Part shown: piece after piece, positions 28,640 to 35,051 of the stretch
How the letters are laid out: every line of letters starts with the position of its first letter
Position numbering within the stretch: position 1 is the stretch's first letter
The notes under the pieces: model-generated
Told to the model about the DNA's origin: nothing
The model's input: only the letters and a program-made list of their open reading frames with translations
The model's database searches: none
Assembly: GCF_000512915.1 (NCBI RefSeq)
Contig: NZ_CP007034.1
Coordinates: 2,356,001-2,420,000 of the forward strand
Source: Barnesiella viscericola DSM 18177
GTDB taxonomy: Bacteria; Bacteroidota; Bacteroidia; Bacteroidales; Barnesiellaceae
Reading direction: 5' to 3'
DNA: 64,000 nt
Made by a program: the position numbers and the translations under genes

Positions 28640-29785
28640 ATGACCGAACGCCAGCCATACACCTTCGACCGGGTAATCCGCATTCTGTTCGGAGCCGTTT
28701 TTGTCGTGGGGCTCTTCTACCTCATCTATATCCTGCGAGGGGCGTTGCTCCCGTTTCTCGTGGCGTGGATTGTCGCCTATATGCTCAACCCGCTGGTGGT
28801 CTACAACAAACGGGTGTTCAAGTTGAAGGGGAGGGTCATTGCCATTGCGCTCACCTTCTTGGAGGTGCTCGTCACGCTGGCCCTGCTGGCTGTGCTGGTG
28901 TTGCCGTCGATTATCGACGAGATAGGGGTCATGCGCAGGTTGTTGAGTGACTACGTCTATCACTCGTCAAACATACCTTTTGTGCCGCAGGCCGTACACG
29001 ACTTTATCCGGCAGAATGTCGACTTCACGCAACTCTCGACTCTGCTCAGCCGGGAGCAGTGGCTCTCGGTTATCGAGGAGAGTTTTTCGGGGGCGTGGGG
29101 ATTCATCACCGGGTCGGTGGGCGAGATTATCAACATCGTCAGCTGGCTCATCGTGCTGCTCTACATCGTCTTTATCCTGCTCGACTACGACAAGATACTG
29201 GTGGGATTCCAGCGCATGATACCGCAGCGCTATCGGCCCACGGTGGTTTCGATTGTCAGCGACGTCGAGGTGAGTATGAACCGGTATTTCCGTGGACAGG
29301 CTCTGGTAGCCGGGCTGGTGGGTATTCTGTTCTGCATCGGGTTTCTCATTGTGGGGTTGCCGCTGGCCATTGTGCTGGGGCTCTTCATCGGGGTGCTCAA
29401 CATGGTGCCCTATCTGCAACTCGTGGGACTTATCCCTACTGTCTTGCTGTGTCTCGTTTCGGCGTCGGAGACCGGCACCAACTTCTGGCTGCTCTTCGGG
29501 GCCTGTATCCTGGTCTTTATCGTGGTGCAACTGATTGAGGATATCTTTATCGTGCCGCGGGTGATGGGTAAGGTTACGGGGCTGAATCCCGCCATTATCT
29601 TGCTCTCGCTCTCGATTTGGGGTACACTGCTCGGCTTTGTGGGCATGATTATCGCCCTGCCGCTCACCACCCTGTGCCTCTCGTACTACGAGCGCTATGT
29701 GATAGGCGATGAGGCAAAGAACACACCGTCTACACCGCCCGAGCCTGAGGTTTCGTCCGAGGAGATGACGAAAGAGAAGGAATAA
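28640..29785 (+). CDS. AI-2E family transporter
   Basis: Inner-membrane protein of 381 residues with 7-8 predicted helices in the layout of the AI-2E/PerM family: two N-terminal helices, a loop of about 75 residues with little hydrophobicity, then a dense C-terminal group with the family pattern (FIGVLNMVPYLQ, IEDIFIVPRVMG, LNPAIILLSLSIWGTLLGFVG). Members export quorum signals, ions or other solutes; the substrate cannot be told. The C-terminal tail after about 355 is Pro/Glu rich and cytoplasmic. Confidence 0.9.
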   Translation: MTERQPYTFDRVIRILFGAVFVVGLFYLIYILRGALLPFLVAWIVAYMLNPLVVYNKRVFKLKGRVIAIALTFLEVLVTLALLAVLVLPSIIDEIGVMRRLLSDYVYHSSNIPFVPQAVHDFIRQNVDFTQLSTLLSREQWLSVIEESFSGAWGFITGSVGEIINIVSWLIVLLYIVFILLDYDKILVGFQRMIPQRYRPTVVSIVSDVEVSMNRYFRGQALVAGLVGILFCIGFLIVGLPLAIVLGLFIGVLNMVPYLQLVGLIPTVLLCLVSASETGTNFWLLFGACILVFIVVQLIEDIFIVPRVMGKVTGLNPAIILLSLSIWGTLLGFVGMIIALPLTTLCLSYYERYVIGDEAKNTPSTPPEPEVSSEEMTKEKE

Positions 29786-29822
29786 AAACTGCCCTTTAAC
29801 ATAAATTTGCGAAGGTATAATT

Positions 29823-29852
29823 TTGTAGTATCAAAAAATAGCGTTACCTTTG
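29823..29852 (+). promoter_or_regulatory. Promoter of tRNA-Lys
   Basis: TTG at 29823-29825 and TACCTTTG at 29845-29852, spacing 19 bases. Transcription would start about 25 bases before the mature tRNA. Confidence 0.75.
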
Positions 29853-29882
29853 CAACGCTTTTCCAAAAAAGCACCAAGGTTA

Positions 29883-29955
29883 GATTCGCTAGCTCAGCTG
29901 GTAGAGCACAACACTTTTAATGTTGGGGTCTTGGGTTCGAGCCCCAAGCGGATCA
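29883..29955 (+). tRNA. tRNA-Lys (UUU)
   Basis: All four arms fold: acceptor GATTCGC/GCGGATC (29883-29889 with 29948-29954), D arm GCTC/GAGC, anticodon arm CAACA/TGTTG with loop CTTTTAA and anticodon TTT at 29916-29918, and T arm TTGGG/CCCAA with loop TTCGAGC. The discriminator is A (29955). The next bases are CCG, so the CCA end is not encoded and must be added. Confidence 0.97.
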
Positions 29956-29960
29956 CCGAA

Positions 29961-30001
29961 AAGAGAGCGGCTGCCTCAACGAGGCGGTCGCTTTTCTTTT
30001 T
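29961..30001 (+). terminator. Terminator of tRNA-Lys
   Basis: Hairpin with GCCTC/GAGGC as its apical stem and AGCG/CGCT below, ending in a T-rich run (29992-30001). Nothing else recognisable occurs between it and the minus-strand terminator at 30098. Confidence 0.75.
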
Positions 30002-30097
30002 GTCTCTTTTGTTTGTATTTGGTTGTCACGAGCACAAGGGAACGGCTTCGGGAAGTTCCATGCTGTGACGCCGAGTCTGGTAAGTTGTGGAGAGGTA

Positions 30098-30140
30098 CAA
30101 AAAATCCCCGGGTATCGCGGCAAAGCGGATAGCCCGGGGA
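30098..30140 (-). terminator. Terminator of the FMN reductase operon
   Basis: Minus-strand hairpin with CCCCGGG/CCCGGGG arms and an inner GC-rich stem (30105-30140), followed by six Ts (30104-30099 region). It ends the transcript of the flavin reductase gene at 30164. Confidence 0.75.
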
Positions 30141-30163
30141 AGAATATGGGAATAAAAGCGTGT

Positions 30164-30703
30164 TCAGAATTTGTCGGCCAGGGCGGCAGCCTGACTGCAA
30201 CCATCGGTGTGGTCGATGTCGCCCACGTTGAGCACGCCGGGAATGAGGACTTCGCCCACCTTCTCCCATTGCAGCAGGGCGGCCGTACGCTCCATGGGGG
30301 TACGCACCCCGTCGAGCACGGTGGTGTCCTCCTCTTCGCAGCAGGCAATCAACGCCCATTTCTTGCCGGCCACCTCTTTACCGCCCACCACGAGTGAGAA
30401 GAGTCGGTCGATGGCTCCCTTGATTTGTGCCGGAATCGAATACCAGTAGACCGGCATGGTGAATACCACGGCATCGGCTTCGAGAATAGCGGGGGCAATG
30501 TCGTTAAAATCGTCGTCGAACGAGCAGGCCTTGCCCGTCTTGTAACAGGTCATGCAGGCATGACAGCCACCAATTTTCAGGAAGGCGGCATCGAATCGAC
30601 GTATCGTGTGACCCCGTTTTTCGGCCTCCTGGATAAAGGCATCGGTCATGGCAAAGCTGTTGCCGTTTTTGCGGGGACTACCGGTGATGACTACTATTTT
30701 CAT
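30164..30703 (-). CDS. NADPH-dependent FMN reductase / flavodoxin-family protein
   Basis: Flavoprotein of 179 residues likely to reduce quinones, nitro compounds or flavin. The FMN phosphate-binding motif GSPRKNGNS is at 8-16. A cysteine set follows (CHACMTCYKTGKAC, about 47-60), as in iron-sulfur-flavoprotein relatives. The flavin ring loop is MPVYWYSIPAQIKGAIDRLF. It is downstream of an NTF2-like gene (18-base gap) and both are divergent from an HxlR-family regulator, a layout usual for electrophile- or redox-responsive modules. Confidence 0.88.
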   Translation of the reverse strand: MKIVVITGSPRKNGNSFAMTDAFIQEAEKRGHTIRRFDAAFLKIGGCHACMTCYKTGKACSFDDDFNDIAPAILEADAVVFTMPVYWYSIPAQIKGAIDRLFSLVVGGKEVAGKKWALIACCEEEDTTVLDGVRTPMERTAALLQWEKVGEVLIPGVLNVGDIDHTDGCSQAAALADKF

Positions 30704-30721
30704 GGTTGTCTTTCTCCTTTC

Positions 30722-31105
30722 TTATTTTTGAATCGTGTCGGAATTCTGGTTGTAGGCTTTGGCCACGCATTTCCACTCGCCGTCGATTTTCAGCAACAGC
30801 AGGTAGTCGGTAAAGTCGATGCGTCCGCCCCATTTCTCTTCGAGAACGCGCACGACAGCCACCGTCTCTTCGAGGGCTACGATGTCGATGCGGGCATCGA
30901 AATTCTCGCCGGCACCCACGGTGTCGACATTGTGGTAGAACTGTTCGATGGAGCCGTGTTCGAGTTTCCCGTCCAGAAATCCGAACAGTACCGCTTCGTC
31001 GACAAACAACTCCTTGGCATAACGGCTGTCGCCCTCGGCCACACTCTTGACAAATTTCATGGCAGCCGCTTCGACTGCCTTGTACTCGGCTATATTTGCT
31101 CTCAT
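30722..31105 (-). CDS. NTF2-like / lumazine-binding-like domain protein
   Basis: Cytoplasmic protein of 127 residues with the cone-shaped NTF2 fold: an initial helix (EYKAVEAAAMKFVKSVAEGD), a second helix (YAKELFVDEAVLFG) and a four-strand sheet ending LLLLKIDGEWKCVAKAYNQ. Members are small-molecule binding proteins or isomerase-like enzymes; no catalytic set can be named. The start at 31105 (MRANIAEY) is used because a promoter lies at 31132-31162, over the beginning of the longer frame. Its product probably works with the flavin reductase encoded next to it. Confidence 0.8.
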   Translation of the reverse strand: MRANIAEYKAVEAAAMKFVKSVAEGDSRYAKELFVDEAVLFGFLDGKLEHGSIEQFYHNVDTVGAGENFDARIDIVALEETVAVVRVLEEKWGGRIDFTDYLLLLKIDGEWKCVAKAYNQNSDTIQK

Positions 31106-31131
31106 ATCGGGTTGGTTTTTAGTTGCTGGGA

Positions 31132-31162
31132 CAAAGCTATGAGGTAATTGCGATTTATACAA
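31132..31162 (-). promoter_or_regulatory. Promoter of the NTF2-like/FMN reductase operon
   Basis: Minus strand: TAGCTTTG at 31139-31132 and TTG at 31162-31160 with 20 bases between them. Adjacent to the palindrome at 31183-31202, so repression or activation by the HxlR protein is plausible. Confidence 0.7.
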
Positions 31163-31182
31163 GTACCGTAAAATTATTCAGG

Positions 31183-31202
31183 TACCGAAAATTTTTTCGG
31201 TA
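31183..31202. promoter_or_regulatory. Palindromic operator candidate for the HxlR regulator
   Basis: TACCGAAAAT-TTTTTCGGTA is a near-perfect 20-base palindrome with only the central base pair broken. Two further GTACCG half-sites lie at about 31163-31168 and 31182-31187. It sits between the two divergent promoters of the regulator and its probable target operon. Confidence 0.5.
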
Positions 31203-31227
31203 TATCGCTTGTTTGGCGGGTTATGTG

Positions 31228-31235
31228 TAACTTTG
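31228..31235 (+). promoter_or_regulatory. Promoter -7 element of the HxlR gene
   Basis: TAACTTTG matches TAnnTTTG. A TTG at 31209-31211 is 16 bases upstream, a little close. Transcription from about 31242 supports the start at 31262 and excludes the ATG at 31223. Confidence 0.5.
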
Positions 31236-31261
31236 TCGTGAACAGAAAAACCGTAGCGCGT

Positions 31262-31609
31262 ATGTATGAACGTAAAATACCGGTCGACTTGGATTGTCCC
31301 CTGCGGCTGACCATGAGTCTGATCGACTCGAAATGGAAATCGTGTATCCTCGACGAGCTCCGCCACCAGGCGATGCGTCCCAGCGAGTTGCACAAGGCCT
31401 TGCCCGAGGCGACCCCCCGGGTTCTCGACTTGCAGTTGAAAGAGCTGGTCGAGGACGGTCTGGTCGAGAAGACCATCTATGCCGAGCTGCCGCCCCGCTC
31501 GCAATACTCCATCACACCGCTGGGCATGACACTCATTCCCATCATCGATGCCATGCTCGAATGGGGTACGAAAAACAAAGCGCTGTTTGAGCGGAAGTAT
31601 GGTAAATGA
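31262..31609 (+). CDS. HxlR-family winged-helix transcriptional regulator
   Basis: DNA-binding protein of 115 residues with a single winged helix: DCPLRLTMSLIDSKWKSCIL is the typical HxlR start (the family's CP...IGGKW), followed by the recognition region (PRVLDLQLKELVEDGLVEK) and wing. One N-terminal cysteine (residue 9) is in the place of the redox-active cysteine known in several HxlR proteins that sense quinones, disulfides or formaldehyde. It is divergent from the NTF2/FMN reductase operon, its likely target, with a palindrome between them. Confidence 0.9.
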   Translation: MYERKIPVDLDCPLRLTMSLIDSKWKSCILDELRHQAMRPSELHKALPEATPRVLDLQLKELVEDGLVEKTIYAELPPRSQYSITPLGMTLIPIIDAMLEWGTKNKALFERKYGK

Positions 31610-31615
31610 GGTCGG

Positions 31616-32368
31616 TTACAGTATCGCGTTGAACAGATAGCCCGACAAGATGATGAAGAGGGTAATGATGCCGAAGAAGATGCCGATGAGGCGCCAGGTC
31701 ATCACCTTTTTTAGCAAGGTAGCTTCGGGGAGCGAGAGTCCCACGACGGCCATCATGAAGGCCAGGACGGTGCCGATGGGGATACCTTTGGCCACGAACA
31801 CCTCGACGATGGGCACGATGCCGGCGGCGTTGGCATAGAGGGGAACGGCCAGCAGTACCGACAGGGGAACGGCCCACACGTTGTCGCGCGACATGTATTG
31901 CTCGAAGAATCCCTCGGGTACGTAGCCGTGCATGACGGCTCCGATGCCGATACCGATGAGGATATAGAGCAAAACACCCTTGACGATACCCCAAGCCTCG
32001 CGCAAGATGGAGGGCAGCCGTTTCATAAAGGGGGTGCGCTCTTTTTCCCAGGTCGAGAAGTCGGCCGAGGCATTTTGCTGGATCTGTTTCACCCAGTCGC
32101 TCAGGTAGGATTCCAGTCGCAACCGGCCCAGCAGGAAGCCCCCCACCATACCCAGCAGGATTCCGCTCACGACATAGACGACGGTAATGCGCAGCCGCTC
32201 GATGGGGAAATAGGCGTTGACGACGCCCATGATGGCGCTGATGAGGAAGAGCAGCAGCACAATTTTTATCGAGTCGTAGACAAAAAAGTTAAGGGAGCTG
32301 CCGAGCGGTGTGTTGGCACTTAGTCCGAGCAGGCTGTAAATCAGCCAGTCGGCAAATTGCTGTATCAT
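31616..32368 (-). CDS. Permease (DUF318 family), apparent internal in-frame deletion
   Basis: Membrane permease of the DUF318 group (PF03773), 250 residues with about six helices. Family members I know in Bacteroidales are about 320-330 residues and carry a CSCS cysteine motif and a conserved ITSPLVNE segment between the second and third helices. Here the sequence passes directly from YFPIERLR (residue about 60) to VYVVSGILLGMVGG, the beginning of a later helix, so about 70-80 residues with both motifs are gone, without a frameshift. The C-terminal half is intact (AVPLYANAAGIVPIVEVFVA, MAVVGLSLPEATLLKKVM). The gene is last in the arsR-thioredoxin-permease operon. It may be a degraded gene, a functional short form or an assembly error. 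Confidence 0.8.
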   Translation of the reverse strand: MIQQFADWLIYSLLGLSANTPLGSSLNFFVYDSIKIVLLLFLISAIMGVVNAYFPIERLRITVVYVVSGILLGMVGGFLLGRLRLESYLSDWVKQIQQNASADFSTWEKERTPFMKRLPSILREAWGIVKGVLLYILIGIGIGAVMHGYVPEGFFEQYMSRDNVWAVPLSVLLAVPLYANAAGIVPIVEVFVAKGIPIGTVLAFMMAVVGLSLPEATLLKKVMTWRLIGIFFGIITLFIILSGYLFNAIL

Positions 32369-32408
32369 GATGAATCGCTGGTTGTGTAGTAGGAGAATTG
32401 GGTGCTGT

Positions 32409-32639
32409 TTATCGGGTGAGTAGGACTTTGATTTCGTCGGTCGACAGTTTGCCTTTACCCACCACTTTCCCGTCTACGACGAGGGCCGGCAGCGACATCA
32501 CGTTATAGGCCATGATTTTTATCAAATCTTCTTCTTTCGAGAGCGTGGCTTGTATTCCCAGCTCGTTGACTACTTGTTCTACTCGTTCGTACAAGGCTTT
32601 GCACCCGGCGCAGCCGGTTCCTAAAACTTTGATTTCCAT
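32409..32639 (-). CDS. Thioredoxin-family protein, redox-active disulfide protein 2 type
   Basis: Small thioredoxin/glutaredoxin-like protein of 76 residues. The active-site motif GTGCAGCKAL has the CxxC pair at Cys10 and Cys13; MSLPALVVDGKVV with its cis-proline loop lies at about 48-60. Such proteins are commonly encoded beside DUF318 permeases and ArsR regulators, and are thought to pass electrons or metal to the permease. It is 70 bases after arsR and 40 before the permease. Confidence 0.9.
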   Translation of the reverse strand: MEIKVLGTGCAGCKALYERVEQVVNELGIQATLSKEEDLIKIMAYNVMSLPALVVDGKVVGKGKLSTDEIKVLLTR

Positions 32640-32708
32640 AATTTGTATAAGTTATAAGTTAAACGTATTTCGTAAAACAACGAACAATATGGTAAAAAAA
32701 GGGGGTTG

Positions 32709-33038
32709 CTATTTGCAGCACTTCCCCGACGAGCAGACGCATTGCCCGAAAAACTCTTGAAAGAGCTGTCGGGCCCTTTCCCAGTTCTGCCGGTTGATGC
32801 AATACCGCACCTTGGGAGTCTCCACCTCGCCCTGTATGAGGCCGGCCTCTTTCAACTCTTTCAAGTGTTGGGAGACCGTCGCCTTGGCGATGGGCAGTTC
32901 TTCGTGAATATCGCCGAAGTAGCAGGTCTCCTGCTGGGCCAGGAAGTGCATGATGGCAATGCGGGCCGGGTGTCCCAGCGCTTTGGAGATGCGGGCCAGT
33001 TGCTCCTGGGTGGGGGTGTACTCTTTTTTCTCGTCCAT
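32709..33038 (-). CDS. ArsR-family metal- or redox-sensing regulator
   Basis: Transcriptional repressor of 109 residues with a winged helix ([20 protein letters not shown], then [18 protein letters not shown] as recognition helix). Cysteine occurs at the usual alpha-3 position in [10 protein letters not shown], and the C-terminus ends in a cysteine cluster CVCSSGKCC that may bind metal. The start at 33038 is used because the promoter and a palindrome lie over the longer frame. It begins an operon with the thioredoxin and permease genes and probably represses its own promoter. Confidence 0.9.
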   Translation of the reverse strand: MDEKKEYTPTQEQLARISKALGHPARIAIMHFLAQQETCYFGDIHEELPIAKATVSQHLKELKEAGLIQGEVETPKVRYCINRQNWERARQLFQEFFGQCVCSSGKCCK

Positions 33039-33053
33039 AGTTTTTGTTGTTCG

Positions 33054-33085
33054 CAAAGATACGAACATAATTCGATTGGTCAATC
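33054..33085 (-). promoter_or_regulatory. Promoter and candidate operator of the arsR operon
   Basis: Minus strand: TATCTTTG at 33061-33054 and TTG at 33083-33081, spacing 19. A perfect inverted repeat GATTG-GT-CAATC (33074-33085) overlaps the -33 element, the classic position for ArsR-type repression. Confidence 0.65.
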
Positions 33086-33427
33086 ATATTTGCTGTTTTT
33101 TTTGTTGGGTATCGCATTTTGTACCGCTTCGTGAACCGGGTGGGGACGGTAGATGTTCTTCTCTTCGGAACGGTGGATAAAGCAGGTAAACTTTAATTAT
33201 CGGCTTGATGAATAATGGGTTGTACTTATCCTTACCGGCGGTGTGGAGGGTGATGGCGGTTGAAAACAAACCCTAAAAAGCCCTAAAAATAGATAGCCCG
33301 GCTGTGTTTGTTTTGGCAGGACTTTGTAAAAGAGCTATTTTTGCCGCCTGCTCTGGGGATTATTTAGAACGAATTTAAATTCGGCCGGTAGAATTACGGT
33401 GAAAATTTACACTAAAAACAACTGATA
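33086..33427 (+). promoter_or_regulatory. Gene-free gap with promoter of the flavodoxin-like pair
   Basis: I see no coding sequence in these 342 bases. The right part holds a good plus-strand promoter: TTG at 33313-33315, 20 bases, then TATTTTTG at 33336-33343, followed by an untranslated leader of about 75 bases to the start at 33428. The left part is AT-rich next to the arsR operator. Confidence 0.6.
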
Positions 33428-33940
33428 ATGAAACTGATAATGAGTGACCGACCTGTTTCTCTGAACCTTCGAGTCGATTCGGAGATAAAATATATCGACT
33501 TGTCTTCGTTGAAGATTGCCAACTGCACGGGCTGTTTCGGCTGTTGGACCCGTACGCCCGGCAAGTGCGTGATGCGCGACGATGCCACGCGGGTATATCC
33601 CTATATTGCCGCCAGCGATACGGTGCTGTATGTGAGCCGGGTGAAGTATGGCGGCTACGACGTGGTGATGAAACGCATGCTCGAGCGGGCTATCCCGGTG
33701 CAGCAGGCCTTTATTCGGGTCTTCAAGGGCGAGACGCATCATGTGCAGCGGGCCGTGGTACCCAAGCGGGCGACGATTGTGGCCTATGGCGACATCGAGC
33801 CCGAGGAGCGGGCCATCTTTGAACGGTTGGTGGCGCGCAATGCGAGCAACATGTGTTTCGAGAGTTATGAAATACGCTTCGTTCCCGAAGCGGAATTGAA
33901 TGATTGTATCCAGAAAATTGTAGATCAATGGGACGTGTGA
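33428..33940 (+). CDS. Flavodoxin-like protein lacking the FMN phosphate loop
   Basis: Protein of 170 residues resembling iron-sulfur-flavoprotein/NADPH-FMN reductases from the cysteine motif onward: NCTGCFGCWTRTPGKC at about 32-47, the DDATRVYPYIAASDTVLYVS segment and VVMKRMLERAIPVQQ. The usual first strand and phosphate loop (GSPR-type) is replaced by MKLIMSDRPVSLNLR, so it cannot bind FMN in the standard way alone. It overlaps the next gene, which has that loop but lacks the cysteines. A two-subunit flavoprotein is a natural reading (inference). Similar pairs occur in other Bacteroidales as far as I recall. Confidence 0.75.
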   Translation: MKLIMSDRPVSLNLRVDSEIKYIDLSSLKIANCTGCFGCWTRTPGKCVMRDDATRVYPYIAASDTVLYVSRVKYGGYDVVMKRMLERAIPVQQAFIRVFKGETHHVQRAVVPKRATIVAYGDIEPEERAIFERLVARNASNMCFESYEIRFVPEAELNDCIQKIVDQWDV

Positions 33941-34557
33941 TGATTATAAACGGCAGCCCCCGGGCGCCGAAGTCGAATTCCCGGAGGTATGCCGAGATTT
34001 TTGCCCGATATTGTCCGGTCGAGACCGACTACTTCAACCTGACGAAACGGAATCATCGCGAGTTGTGCGACTTGATGGGCCGGTATACCGACGTGCTGTT
34101 TGTCTTCCCCCTCTATGCCGATGCCTTGCCGGTGGGCTTTCTCGAATTCTTGAAAGTGTTGGAGGCAAATCCGCCCGTTCATAGACCGGTGATTTCCGTT
34201 CTTATCAACTGCGGCTTCTTGGAGTATACCCAGAACGAGATAGCCATGCAGATGCTGCGGTTTTACGGCCGGAAGAACGGGTACCGGTTGGGTTCGGTCT
34301 TGGAGCTGGGCAGCGGCGAGGCCATCTTGGGGACTCCTTTCAAATATGTGGCGGTGCGGGCTATCAAGCGGTTGGCCCGGTCGGTAGGCCGTGGGGAGTA
34401 TTGTACGATACAGGCCACCATGCCGCTGAGCAAGCGGTGGTTCATCTGGGCCTCGACCTACTACTGGACCCGATACGGCCGCAAGTTTGGGGTGACCAAA
34501 TTGCAGATGCAGACACCGCTGATTGAGGACGGCCGGTTGCCGGATATCGGGGGATAG
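33928..34557 (+). CDS. Flavodoxin-family protein with intact FMN phosphate loop
   Basis: Protein of 209 residues with a flavodoxin-like N-terminus (VMIINGSPRAPKSNSRRYAE, phosphate loop at about 8-12) and the strand VLFVFPLYADALPVGFLEFL, which is in the position of the flavin ring loop. The C-terminal 80 residues (RFYGRKNGYRLGS onward) form an extra domain. It has no iron-sulfur-type cysteine cluster. Translation starts at 33928 or at 33940, the latter giving a TGATG junction with the upstream stop; either way the genes overlap and are coupled. Confidence 0.75.
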   Translation: MGRVMIINGSPRAPKSNSRRYAEIFARYCPVETDYFNLTKRNHRELCDLMGRYTDVLFVFPLYADALPVGFLEFLKVLEANPPVHRPVISVLINCGFLEYTQNEIAMQMLRFYGRKNGYRLGSVLELGSGEAILGTPFKYVAVRAIKRLARSVGRGEYCTIQATMPLSKRWFIWASTYYWTRYGRKFGVTKLQMQTPLIEDGRLPDIGG

Positions 34558-34567
34558 GATTTCATTC

Positions 34568-34733
34568 TCTTTTCATAAGATAAGATGCGGTTTGGCATAA
34601 CCACATTTGAAAACTGCGTTTTCATTTGGTTCTGCTCTCACCTTTCATTATCTTTTCATAAGATAAGATGCGGTTCGGCATAACCACATTTGAAAATTGC
34701 GTTTTCATTTGGTTCTGCCCTCACCTTTCATTA
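34568..34733 (+). repeat. 83-bp tandem duplication containing a promoter
   Basis: Copy 1 is 34568-34650 and copy 2 is 34651-34733, differing at three positions (T/C changes). Each copy contains TTTGG (-33 type) about 20 bases before its right edge, a GAAAAC-type inverted repeat and a GGTT/AACC pair. The -7 box of the second copy is completed by the bases just after the duplication; in the first copy it reads TATCTTTT across the junction. Confidence 0.9.
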
Positions 34734-34739
34734 TCTTTG
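34709..34739 (+). promoter_or_regulatory. Promoter of the DUF4250 gene
   Basis: TTG at 34709-34711 and TATCTTTG at 34732-34739, spacing 20. Transcription would begin near 34746, 20 bases before the start codon at 34767. Confidence 0.75.
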
Positions 34740-34766
34740 CACCCCGAAATAAAAAGGATACAGATT

Positions 34767-34946
34767 ATGAATACGTTACCCGAAGATCCGATGATTCTGT
34801 TTTCGTTCATCAACACGAAACTGCGCGACAATTACGCCTCACTCGATGCCTTGTGCGACGATATGCACATCAGCAAGGCCGATTTGGTGGCCAAGTTGGG
34901 GAGTGCGGGATTTGAGTATAATCCCAGTCAAAACAAGTTCTGGTAA
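34767..34946 (+). CDS. DUF4250 domain protein
   Basis: Small protein of 59 residues matching the DUF4250 family pattern: LPEDPMILFSFINTKLRD at the N-terminus, then LDALCDDMHISKADLVAKL and a final GFEYNPSQNKFW. It looks like a compact helical DNA- or protein-binding domain (helix-turn-helix-like middle), but no function is established. The start is the first methionine after the promoter; the longer frame begins inside the tandem repeat. Confidence 0.85.
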   Translation: MNTLPEDPMILFSFINTKLRDNYASLDALCDDMHISKADLVAKLGSAGFEYNPSQNKFW

Positions 34947-34978
34947 TCGGCAGGCGGTGTCGGGCCTGTCACGAAGGT

Positions 34979-35051
34979 GCAGCTCTCTTTGCCGCTTGTA
35001 TCTGTCTCATGGCTACGCAGCCCGGTAGTGCCGGAGCTGCGATTTTTTTTT
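34979..35051 (+). terminator. Terminator after the DUF4250 gene
   Basis: GCAGCTC (34979-34985) can pair with GAGCTGC (35034-35040) around an internally structured loop, followed by a run of nine Ts (35043-35051). The long loop makes it a moderate candidate; it faces the convergent receptor gene. Confidence 0.5.

Noticed and set aside
29850-30068. 72-residue plus frame over the tRNA-Lys
   Set aside because: It covers the tRNA and its terminator; the RNA gene explains the sequence.
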